Assembly (NCBI GenBank): GCA_049975245.1
Contig: JBNGDB010000024.1
Location: forward strand, 1 to 13,522
DNA length: 13,522 nucleotides
Source of the DNA: UBA117 sp049975245
GTDB lineage: Archaea > Methanobacteriota > Methanobacteria > Methanobacteriales > Methanobacteriaceae
Reading direction: 5' to 3'
This document shows positions 8,360 to 13,522 of the stretch, piece after piece; within the stretch, counting starts at the first letter, position 1, and each line of letters begins with the position of its first letter. The notes below the pieces were generated by a model. The model was not told the origin of the DNA and searched no databases. It was given only the letters and a program-made list of their open reading frames with translations. Made by a program: the position numbers and the translations under genes.

Positions 8360-9577
8360 CTATTTATCCCATATCTTATGTTTAAAAAATCTTATTAAAC
8401 TAATAATCCCAATCAATTCTAATATAAGACGCAAAACACCAGGTCTTGGCCCAAAAATTACATCGTCTCTCTTAAATAATTTAATAGATAGGCCATACGT
8501 TAACAAACTAACAATAAATATGATAAAAATAGGTGTTATAAATTCAAAAGTGCTTATAGGTTCGCCTGTAAAAAGTCGCATAACCAGAGTCATAGAAGAA
8601 ATTATCGAAATGCGTGTTTGTCCCGAGAGATAAGCCAGAGCAGGTACAATTAAAAAACCAACTATTCCAATATAAACAAAGCTAATACCAATCCCCGCCT
8701 CTTTATAATTTTTAGAATAAGTAGCAATAACTGAAGTTATTCCTATTATGGGAATGGAAGTTAGAACAACTATTAGATAAACAATTATTGCATTTTCAAT
8801 CTCAAAACCGGCCATTAAAAGTATAATCATCCATAATACTACTTGAAATGCAATAGTTAAAATAATGGCTAAACTTTTACCCAAGATTATATTTTCATGT
8901 GATATTGGCATGGCAACCAATATTTCCGCAGTTTTTCTCTCTTTTTCACCAACTACGCTATCAATAACCAAGTTGCCAAATAAAAACAAAGGTAAAAATA
9001 GTAATATGGCGGTCATAACCTTTTTGATAATTTGTAAAGGGAGAGGTTCTCCTTGTTCAATTTGTTCTATGTTGGGCTGGTTTAAATTATCCTCAGGACT
9101 TATTTCTTCTATCCATTTATCTGTTATACTATTAGAAAGCGACTGGGAAGTAGATTGAACTTCTTCGATTATCACGCTTCTTTTAGGGTCTTGATAATTA
9201 ACATACAATTTTAAATTTAAATTTTCCCGCGATTCTATTTTTTCCAGAGAATTAGAGGGAACCAAAAGTAATCCCGTACTTTCATTATTATTAAAACGTT
9301 TAAAAGCTGTACTATAATTAAAATTATTAATTTTTAATAGATCTGGATTAAGTCTTCCCGAAAAAAGGTTTTGATTATCCACCACATCTAAAATAGCAAA
9401 TCCAGAAAGAGAAGGAGTTAATGTTACACTGTTTCCAGGTTCTATACTGCCCATAAAACTGGTAAAAAAGATTATCATTAATATCAAGACTGATAACTGA
9501 AGAAAGAATATAGTTAAAAATTTTTTACTAGATAGAGTGTTTTTAAATTCCCATTTGGTTATGACCATGGAGCGCAT
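8360..9577 (-). CDS. ABC-2 type permease, first subunit (NatB-like)
   Basis: Membrane subunit of the same exporter, 405 aa. One N-terminal helix (about 20-42) is followed by an extracytoplasmic domain to about residue 183, then the coupling loop VGEKERKTAEILVAMP (209-224) and several helices to about 365. The C-terminal amphipathic tail ends in a Lys/Arg-rich stretch. The open frame extends to a GTG at 9595, but that codon has no Shine-Dalgarno. The ATG at 9577 has AGGGT five bases upstream and gives MRSMVITKWEFKNT, a normal N-terminus for the family, so I chose it; ATG 9568 remains possible. The ATPase gene ends 110 bases upstream. The gap between them contains a TATA-like AATTTAAATAAA (9631-9642 on this strand) that could act as an internal promoter. 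Probable heterodimer partner of the permease at 7188-8327. Confidence 0.88.
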   Translation of the reverse strand: MRSMVITKWEFKNTLSSKKFLTIFFLQLSVLILMIIFFTSFMGSIEPGNSVTLTPSLSGFAILDVVDNQNLFSGRLNPDLLKINNFNYSTAFKRFNNNESTGLLLVPSNSLEKIESRENLNLKLYVNYQDPKRSVIIEEVQSTSQSLSNSITDKWIEEISPEDNLNQPNIEQIEQGEPLPLQIIKKVMTAILLFLPLFLFGNLVIDSVVGEKERKTAEILVAMPISHENIILGKSLAIILTIAFQVVLWMIILLMAGFEIENAIIVYLIVVLTSIPIIGITSVIATYSKNYKEAGIGISFVYIGIVGFLIVPALAYLSGQTRISIISSMTLVMRLFTGEPISTFEFITPIFIIFIVSLLTYGLSIKLFKRDDVIFGPRPGVLRLILELIGIISLIRFFKHKIWDK

Positions 9578-9687
9578 TATAGACCCTAAAATCACAAATT
9601 ATATTTTTTATAGTTCTCAATTGGATTCTTTATTTAAATTTTAATTTTATTTAAACCAAAATTTGTAATTTCATACCTAAATATTAA

Positions 9688-10587
9688 TTATTTCACTTCC
9701 TGGATAAAAACATCTTCTAAGGTAGGTTCCTTAGTATTAACTGATAATACATTATTTTCAAATAATTCTATTATATTATATATTTCTTCACTCGAATTTA
9801 AGGATAAATATACCTGATCACCAACTAAATTTATCTTTTCAATAGTATTTAAAGTTTCTAAAGGTTTAAAATCAATAAGATTTTTATTTTTTACTTTTAT
9901 TTTTAGAATAGTTTCGCCATGAATTTTAGATTTTAAATAGTCTGGAGTCCCTACGTCCCTGATTTTACCTTGGTTTAGGATAGCAACCCGATCACATAAC
10001 GCTTCTGCTTCTTCCATGTAATGTGTGCATAAAATTATGGTTTTTTCTCCTTTTAAACTGTTTATAAATTTTCTAATAGTATTGGAGGTTGCAGGATCTA
10101 GCCCCATGGTTGGTTCATCGAATATAATAATTTCTGGGTCATGAATTAGTGCTCTAGCAATACCAATTCTTTGTCTTAATCCTTTTGAAAATGTATTGAT
10201 TCTGTGCTGGGACCTTTTACTCATCCCAACCAGTTCCAGAAGATCTTTGATGCGTTGGTCAATTTCTTCTTTGGGAACACCGTATAATTCTGCGAAATAT
10301 TTCAACAAATCATAAGCTCTAAATCGTTCATATAGGTTGGGTTCTTCGGGCAAATATCCAATCATTGACTTTATCTTGATTGGATCATCATGTATACTGT
10401 AACCCCCTACTATAACATCGCCATGATCAGGTTTTAAAATACAAGAAATAATCCTAATAGCTGTTGTTTTACCCGCACCATTGGGCCCAATTAATCCTAA
10501 AAGTTCTCCTCTCTTTATATTAATATTTAAATTGTCTAGAGCTTTTATTTTTCCAAATTTTTTGCTTAATGATTTTATTTCGATCAT
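9688..10587 (-). CDS. ABC transporter ATP-binding protein (NatA/DrrA/CcmA type)
   Basis: Cytoplasmic ATPase that should power the two permeases encoded directly downstream. All motifs are intact in the 299 aa: Walker A GPNGAGKTT (34-42), Q-loop region GYLPEEPNLYERF with Glu where many families have Gln (common in this exporter subgroup), signature FSKGLRQR (133-140) in place of LSGGQ, Walker B IIIFDEP (153-159), and the switch His in CTHYMEEAE (H189). A C-terminal domain of about 75 residues ends in EPTLEDVFIQEV, characteristic of the NatA/DrrA-like group. The ATG has GTGA six bases upstream, a modest ribosome binding site. A consensus TATA box at 10690-10697 would give a leader of about 80 bases. 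ATPase and transporter class are certain; the transported substrate is unknown. Confidence 0.95.
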   Translation of the reverse strand: MIEIKSLSKKFGKIKALDNLNINIKRGELLGLIGPNGAGKTTAIRIISCILKPDHGDVIVGGYSIHDDPIKIKSMIGYLPEEPNLYERFRAYDLLKYFAELYGVPKEEIDQRIKDLLELVGMSKRSQHRINTFSKGLRQRIGIARALIHDPEIIIFDEPTMGLDPATSNTIRKFINSLKGEKTIILCTHYMEEAEALCDRVAILNQGKIRDVGTPDYLKSKIHGETILKIKVKNKNLIDFKPLETLNTIEKINLVGDQVYLSLNSSEEIYNIIELFENNVLSVNTKEPTLEDVFIQEVK

Positions 10588-10710
10588 TTCTTCTCACGAG
10601 GTTTTATTCTGACATATATATTTCTATGTGAATTCAACTATTAAAACTGAAGGTCAGAAGTTTATTATGGACAGGATTGAGATATAATCTATATAAAGAA
10701 TAAATTTATT
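10588..10710 (-). promoter_or_regulatory. Promoter and leader of the ABC exporter operon
   Basis: On the minus strand TTTATATA (10697 down to 10690) matches the methanogen TATA-box consensus exactly. Transcription would start about 25 bases further on, near 10666, leaving a leader of about 80 bases before the ATPase ATG at 10587. No clear BRE is visible upstream. The start site is inferred from spacing only. Confidence 0.5.
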
Positions 10711-10730
10711 TAAAAAAGGAAAAAAGGGAA
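10711..10730 (-). terminator. T-rich terminator behind the secreted-protein gene
   Basis: Reading the minus strand past the stop at 10744 there are two runs of six T (10725-10720 and 10717-10712) separated by CC. Archaeal RNA polymerase terminates at such T-tracts without needing a hairpin. Its position between the secreted-protein stop and the exporter TATA box suggests the two units are transcribed separately. Confidence 0.5.
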
Positions 10731-10743
10731 TTTAAGTCTTCCT

Positions 10744-11124
10744 TTATGATTTACAAGATCCATCATGGAGCCTGTTATGTTTCTGCGTCTTTTGATGGTC
10801 ACAAGTACCGCATTCAGCATGTGGACAATTTGAACCTTTGTTATCATTTGTTTGCCCGTATCTATGTTTTACGGCAGCTCCTGAAGCATCTTTGTTTTTA
10901 TGCTGGTACCGGTGCTGTTTTTTTAACTGTGCGTTATTTTTTTCAGTATTTGTCACCGAACTGGCGGAGTTAGAGTTACTGGCGCTGCCGTCTGTTGAAA
11001 CATTGGTGCTACTGGAATCTCCGGAACTATTTGACGTGTCATCTGTTGTGTTGTTAATCTCAGCGAATACTGGAATTGCACCTACCATAAAAACCAAGGC
11101 ACAAATTAAAGCTAGTTTTTTCAT
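10744..11124 (-). CDS. Secreted protein with Ser/Thr/Asn-rich stalk and His/Cys-rich tail
   Basis: I do not recognise this 126-aa protein. It has a clear Sec signal peptide (KK at 2-3, hydrophobic core to about 18, likely cleavage after VFA at 21). Residues 22-62 are low-complexity Ser/Thr/Asn/Asp with four N-glycosylation sequons (N24, N25, N32, N41), a typical archaeal surface stalk. Residues 63-126 are basic and rich in His, with KQHRYQHKN and VKHRYGQ, then CPHAECGTCDH (100-110) and a final Cys at 124: four Cys and about eight His in the mature tail. This suggests metal binding or disulphide formation, which is inference. The start is secured by a perfect Shine-Dalgarno (AAGGAGGTGA), implying strong translation. 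It sits between the 3-TM gene (130 bases upstream) and the ABC exporter (156 bases downstream), on the same strand as both. A real gene is very likely; its function is unknown. Confidence 0.8.
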   Translation of the reverse strand: MKKLALICALVFMVGAIPVFAEINNTTDDTSNSSGDSSSTNVSTDGSASNSNSASSVTNTEKNNAQLKKQHRYQHKNKDASGAAVKHRYGQTNDNKGSNCPHAECGTCDHQKTQKHNRLHDGSCKS

Positions 11125-11129
11125 TTATT

Positions 11130-11139
11130 TCACCTCCTT
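11130..11139 (-). promoter_or_regulatory. Perfect 10-base Shine-Dalgarno of the secreted protein
   Basis: The minus strand reads AAGGAGGTGA five bases before the ATG at 11124. This is full complementarity to the 3' end of archaeal 16S rRNA and by far the strongest site in the window, so the short downstream frame is very likely translated, and efficiently. Confidence 0.85.
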
Positions 11140-11201
11140 AATGTTTCGGTGATATGAAAATATTTTTACAACTTAAAAATAATTTTTCCAGAATTATACC
11201 C

Positions 11202-11237
11202 AAATCTTTACCTAATAAAACCCAGATTAGGAGATTT
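11202..11237. repeat. Imperfect inverted repeat (hairpin) between two minus-strand genes
   Basis: AAATCT (11202-11207), a 3-base bulge, then CCTAAT (11211-11216) pair with ATTAGG (11226-11231) and AGATTT (11232-11237) around a 9-base loop. It lies 18 bases after the stop of the 3-TM gene and about 80 bases before the secreted-protein ATG. It could be a 3' end stabiliser, a processing signal or an operator. A T-run follows only in the plus-strand direction, where no gene precedes it. Confidence 0.5.
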
Positions 11238-11254
11238 TTTCAAAAATTTAATAA

Positions 11255-11584
11255 TTATTCCCAAGTAATTTTTAATAGTATTATCAGAGCTATTAACTGG
11301 GTTGAATTGATTGTTAAAAGGGGAACACCCATACCGGGCCCTCTAAATCCTGTTTGTAATATGAAAAACATTAAGAAGAAGGTATTTTGCAGTAATAATA
11401 GAAAAGCAAATAACATCAGCCCTAAAGTAAAATTGGATTTGAGTCTACGATAACTTCTGATATAAACATATAAAAGGGCTAATAATAAACAGATATTTGC
11501 TACATTTACCAATGCAGATGCGTAGGCTATTTCTGTATTAGAAAATCCTGCTCCTCCCCGATATCCTTTTCCACCAATTTTCAT
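11255..11584 (-). CDS. Small three-helix membrane protein of unknown function
   Basis: A 109-aa protein with three predicted transmembrane helices (about 20-42, 52-77 and 88-105) behind a Gly-rich basic N-terminus (GGKGYRGGAGF). The first loop has YIRSYRRLKSNFTLGLMLF (41-59). From memory, short archaeal three-helix proteins with a similar Y-x-x-Y-R-R-x-x-S loop are often encoded next to winged-helix regulators, as here; I could not check this. GGTGA (11593 to 11589 on the minus strand) lies four bases before the ATG, supporting the start. The regulator gene ends 46 bases upstream, so the two probably form one transcript. A membrane sensor or modulator partnering the regulator is a reasonable inference, but no catalytic or ligand-binding residues are visible. 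Confidence 0.72.
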   Translation of the reverse strand: MKIGGKGYRGGAGFSNTEIAYASALVNVANICLLLALLYVYIRSYRRLKSNFTLGLMLFAFLLLLQNTFFLMFFILQTGFRGPGMGVPLLTINSTQLIALIILLKITWE

Positions 11585-11630
11585 AATTTCACCATTAAAT
11601 TTTTTTTAAATTGCCAAGATTGCATTAAAC

Positions 11631-11924
11631 TCATTTTTCATTATTTTTTTTGTCTATTTGTTCCCATATTTCAGTAAAAACTTCATAATTATCTTCTAAA
11701 CTTTTGGAGAGAAAATACATTGTGGCATATTTATCTCCAGTTGAGGTTATGATTTTGTTATCTATCAGAACTTTTAAATGATGTCTTATGGTTTTATAAT
11801 CTAAATTTAGATTTTCAGATAACTGGTTAGCATTATAAGGTCGCTCATGCAGAAGGTTTATTATTTTTGCCCTATTCAACCCCCCTTTAGTACCAGCTAT
11901 TAACCACCATAACAATTTCTTCAT
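11631..11924 (-). CDS. Winged-helix transcriptional regulator (ArsR-like fold)
   Basis: A 97-aa DNA-binding protein. The N-terminal WWLIAGTKGGLNRAKIINLL (6-25) and the following helix-turn-helix NANQLSENLNLDYKTIRHHL (31-50) belong to an archaeal winged-helix group whose hallmarks are the GTKGG-x-NR motif and Y-K-T-I-R-H-H-L recognition helix. The wing follows with IITSTGDKYATMYFLS (58-73), then a short C-terminal helix likely to dimerise. No metal-binding Cys cluster of the ArsR/SmtB kind is present, so a metal-sensing role is not supported. AGGGAT five bases before the ATG is a weak ribosome binding site. It leads a probable two-gene unit with the 3-TM protein and is divergent from moeA. The near-perfect palindrome at 12011-12034, about 90 bases upstream, is a candidate operator. 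Confidence 0.85.
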   Translation of the reverse strand: MKKLLWWLIAGTKGGLNRAKIINLLHERPYNANQLSENLNLDYKTIRHHLKVLIDNKIITSTGDKYATMYFLSKSLEDNYEVFTEIWEQIDKKNNEK

Positions 11925-12010
11925 AAAAATCCCTATAAATCTTATTAATAGTTTAATCTTATTTAATTCAAATTTAAATTTTTTTAAACTAAAACAATTA
12001 ATTTAGTACT

Positions 12011-12034
12011 TTGAATAAAATTAATTATATTCAA
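12011..12034. repeat. Near-perfect 24-bp palindrome, candidate operator
   Basis: TTGAATA (12011-12017) and TATTCAA (12028-12034) flank a centre containing the palindrome AATTAATT (12019-12026). Eleven of twelve base pairs are symmetric about 12022/12023. The size and symmetry suit a dimeric winged-helix regulator such as the one encoded at 11631-11924. AT-rich DNA produces such palindromes by chance now and then, so binding is inference. Confidence 0.5.
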
Positions 12035-12112
12035 TATTACTTTTTTAATGAATTTCAGAGTAATCAGTATTGTAATTAATAGTTAAATTTAATATTATAT
12101 TTTTGAAGATAC

Positions 12113-12122
12113 TATTTAAATA
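12113..12122 (+). promoter_or_regulatory. Candidate TATA box of moeA
   Basis: TATTTAAATA lies about 70 bases before the moeA start. A start of transcription about 25 bases downstream, near 12145, would keep the Shine-Dalgarno inside the leader. A second TATA-like stretch at 12157-12167 is too close, since it would place the start past the Shine-Dalgarno. Confidence 0.35.
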
Positions 12123-12189
12123 TCAATTGGATTTTTATGTATATCAAAATACTAATATATTTAAATTAAAAGTGGCATGGGAGGATTAA

Positions 12190-13404
12190 ATGTTCTTATC
12201 AGAATTGATATCTGTAAAAAAAGCTTTAAATTTCATATATGGTTCTAAAATTTTTCCTAAAAAAGAAAAAATCTCATTAGAGGATTCATATAATCGTGTT
12301 TTGGCCGAAAATATAACTTCACTTCACAATTCTCCGCCTTTTGATAAAGCAGCTATGGACGGTTATGCAATAAAAGCAGAAGATACATTCGGATTTTCTG
12401 AAACCAATCCTGCTAATTTAAAGGTAATAGATCAAATAGGTGCTGGTGAAAAGTCTTTAGTTGATCTTAAAAATTTTGAGGCTGTCAAAATTGCAACAGG
12501 GGCACCGATTCCTGAAGGAGCCAATGCAGTGGTTATGGAAGAATTTACTCATTCCTATGAGAATAAACTGGAAGTTGCAGCCACATTAACTCCAGGTGAA
12601 AATGTTGCATATGAAGGTGAAGATGTAAAGAAGGGTGACACGGTTTTAAAAGAAGGAAGAATTTTATTGCCCCATGATATGGGAATTATTGCTTCAGCAG
12701 GATATTCTGATATTGAAGTTTATAAAAAACCTTTAATAACAGTTATTACAACAGGTAATGAGCTGGTTAAACCTAAAAGTCAGCTTGAAGGTGCTCAGAT
12801 AATTAATTCTAATCATTATACTTTAAAAGGATTGGTTGAAAGTTCAATGGCAACGCCTAAACTTATTCATTGTGAAGATGACTTAGAGTTGATAAAAAAC
12901 CATATAAAAAATGCTTTAAAGGAATCTGACGCAGTTATAACTACTGGCGGGACAGCTATTAGTAAAGGAGACGTAGTGGTCGATGCAATAAATGAGATTG
13001 GGGAGTTAATATTTCACGGGGTGGCAATACGACCGGGAAAACCATTTGCATTTGGAAATGCTTATAAAAAACCAGTTTTCATGCTTTCTGGTTATCCTGT
13101 GGCCGCTATGGTACAATACGATGTTTTTGTGAGAAATTATATACTTAAAATGCAGAATATTAATAAAAAACCTATTTTAATAAAAAAAATTGCCTCTAAA
13201 AAAATACCTTCAACTTTGGGTCGAACCGACTTTATAAGAGCAAAAACAGAGGGAAAATCAGTTCAACCAATTATGACAAAGGGATCTGGCGTTATAAGAT
13301 CAATGGTTGAATCTGACTCATATATTTTTATAGAAGAAAATGTTGAAGGCATACCGGAAGGAGAAAACTGTGAAATTATCCTTTATGATTCTTTTAAGGT
13401 ATAA
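12190..13404 (+). CDS. moeA: Molybdopterin molybdenumtransferase MoeA
   Basis: Inserts molybdate (or tungstate) into adenylylated molybdopterin, the last common step of molybdenum cofactor synthesis. Methanogens need this for formylmethanofuran dehydrogenase and formate dehydrogenase. The 404 aa match the family: SPPFDKAAMDGYA (48-60), IATGAPIPEGANAVVMEE (101-118), GEDVKKGD (143-150), LPHDMGIIASAG (160-171), ITVITTGNELV (183-193), the MPT-binding loop ITTGGTAISKGD (250-261), GVAIRPGKPFAFG (277-289) and LSGYPVAAM (299-307), then a C-terminal beta-barrel domain. Two motifs differ from bacterial MoeA: TGGTA for TGGxS, and SGYPVAA where E. coli-like proteins have GNPVS; I take these as archaeal variants. 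The start is firm, with GGGAGGA four bases before the ATG. It is divergent from the regulator and followed by no gene within the window. Confidence 0.95.
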   Translation: MFLSELISVKKALNFIYGSKIFPKKEKISLEDSYNRVLAENITSLHNSPPFDKAAMDGYAIKAEDTFGFSETNPANLKVIDQIGAGEKSLVDLKNFEAVKIATGAPIPEGANAVVMEEFTHSYENKLEVAATLTPGENVAYEGEDVKKGDTVLKEGRILLPHDMGIIASAGYSDIEVYKKPLITVITTGNELVKPKSQLEGAQIINSNHYTLKGLVESSMATPKLIHCEDDLELIKNHIKNALKESDAVITTGGTAISKGDVVVDAINEIGELIFHGVAIRPGKPFAFGNAYKKPVFMLSGYPVAAMVQYDVFVRNYILKMQNINKKPILIKKIASKKIPSTLGRTDFIRAKTEGKSVQPIMTKGSGVIRSMVESDSYIFIEENVEGIPEGENCEIILYDSFKV

Positions 13405-13470
13405 ATATCCTTTACATAATTTTATATTCTGTATTAGAAAATGGTTTTAGGTAAACTTAAAGTATAAATA
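13405..13470. other. Region after moeA
   Basis: These 66 AT-rich bases follow the moeA stop. I see no gene or convincing terminator in them. If an insertion sequence starts at 13471, TATAAATA (13463-13470) would be the left copy of an 8-bp target duplication; the right copy lies outside the window. Confidence 0.35.
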
Positions 13471-13522
13471 GGCACTGTCAAAAACTTGGTGGTTGATTTT
13501 GGAAAAGGTTTTTGTGTGTTTG
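13471..13522. mobile_element. Possible left end of an IS6-family insertion sequence (cut by window edge)
   Basis: The sequence changes character at GGCACTGTCAAAAAC, becoming richer in G and less A/T-monotonous. IS6-family terminal inverted repeats typically begin GGNACTGT, as in IS26 (GGCACTGTTGCAAA), and the reverse strand here ends in GACAGTGCC as such an element would. Only 52 bases are present and no transposase frame can be recognised. The call rests on the terminal motif alone and could be wrong. Confidence 0.35.

Larger units (their letters stand above)
11925..12189. other. Divergent intergenic region, regulator and moeA
   Basis: This 265-base stretch is almost pure A/T and separates two divergent genes. 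It holds the palindrome at 12011-12034, a TATA-like AAATTTAAAT near 11970-11980 that may serve the regulator on the minus strand, and the moeA promoter candidate and ribosome binding site. I find no open frame of note. Confidence 0.5.

Noticed and set aside
10744..11124. Secreted His/Cys-rich protein as a bacteriocin or peptide exported by the adjacent ABC transporter
   Set aside because: It has its own Sec signal peptide, no double-glycine leader, and the transporter lacks a peptidase domain, so export by the ABC system is not supported.
10838..11152. Plus-strand open frame opposite the secreted-protein gene
   Set aside because: The minus-strand frame has a signal peptide and a perfect Shine-Dalgarno; the plus-strand frame is its complement and has neither.
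11154..11453. Plus-strand open frame opposite the 3-TM gene
   Set aside because: The minus-strand product has three clean helices and a GGTGA site, while this frame is a basic, Asn/Lys-rich translation with no domain.
11631..11924. Winged-helix protein as an ArsR/SmtB metal sensor
   Set aside because: There are no Cys residues and no alpha3 or alpha5 metal-site pattern; only the fold is shared.
11925..12189. The AT-rich gap as a replication origin or CRISPR leader
   Set aside because: There is no Cdc6 gene nearby, no origin recognition box repeats and no spaced direct repeats; it is adequately explained as a divergent promoter region.

Overview
The window looks like chromosomal DNA from a methanogenic archaeon, most likely of the order Methanobacteriales (Methanobacterium-like). 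The DNA is strongly AT-rich. Shine-Dalgarno sites are of the GGAG/GGTGA type, there is a textbook archaeal TATA box (TTTATATA), IleRS and MoeA are archaeal in type, PurL is the short archaeal/Gram-positive form, and there is a COG0170-type polyprenol kinase. The genus is inferred; no 16S or other marker is present.

Left block, plus strand (87-7096): ileS (isoleucyl-tRNA synthetase), purL (FGAM synthase large subunit), a small membrane polyprenol/dolichol-kinase-family protein three bases after purL, and an unrecognised multi-pass membrane protein. The last 18 or so codons of the latter may be out of frame. This is housekeeping: translation, purine synthesis and lipid-carrier metabolism.

Middle block, minus strand (7188-11924), transcribed right to left: a winged-helix regulator, a 109-aa three-helix membrane protein, a 126-aa secreted protein with a Ser/Thr/Asn-rich stalk and a His/Cys-rich tail (perfect 10-base Shine-Dalgarno), an ABC ATPase, and two paralogous ABC-2 permeases. 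The ATPase and permeases should form one heteromeric exporter of the NatA/NatB or DrrA type. The regulator and 3-TM protein look like a second unit, and the secreted protein may be transcribed alone between them. Intergenic structures include a TATA box upstream of the ATPase, a T-rich terminator behind the secreted gene, an imperfect hairpin, and a near-perfect 24-bp palindrome upstream of the regulator. This block is the best candidate for something undescribed, but its function cannot be read from sequence alone.

Right block, plus strand: moeA (molybdopterin molybdenumtransferase), plausibly serving Mo/W enzymes of methanogenesis. After a short gap the window ends in a sequence starting GGCACTGTCAAAAAC, which resembles the terminal repeat of an IS6-family insertion sequence; this is tentative because the element runs off the edge. 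I saw no tRNA, rRNA or CRISPR array.
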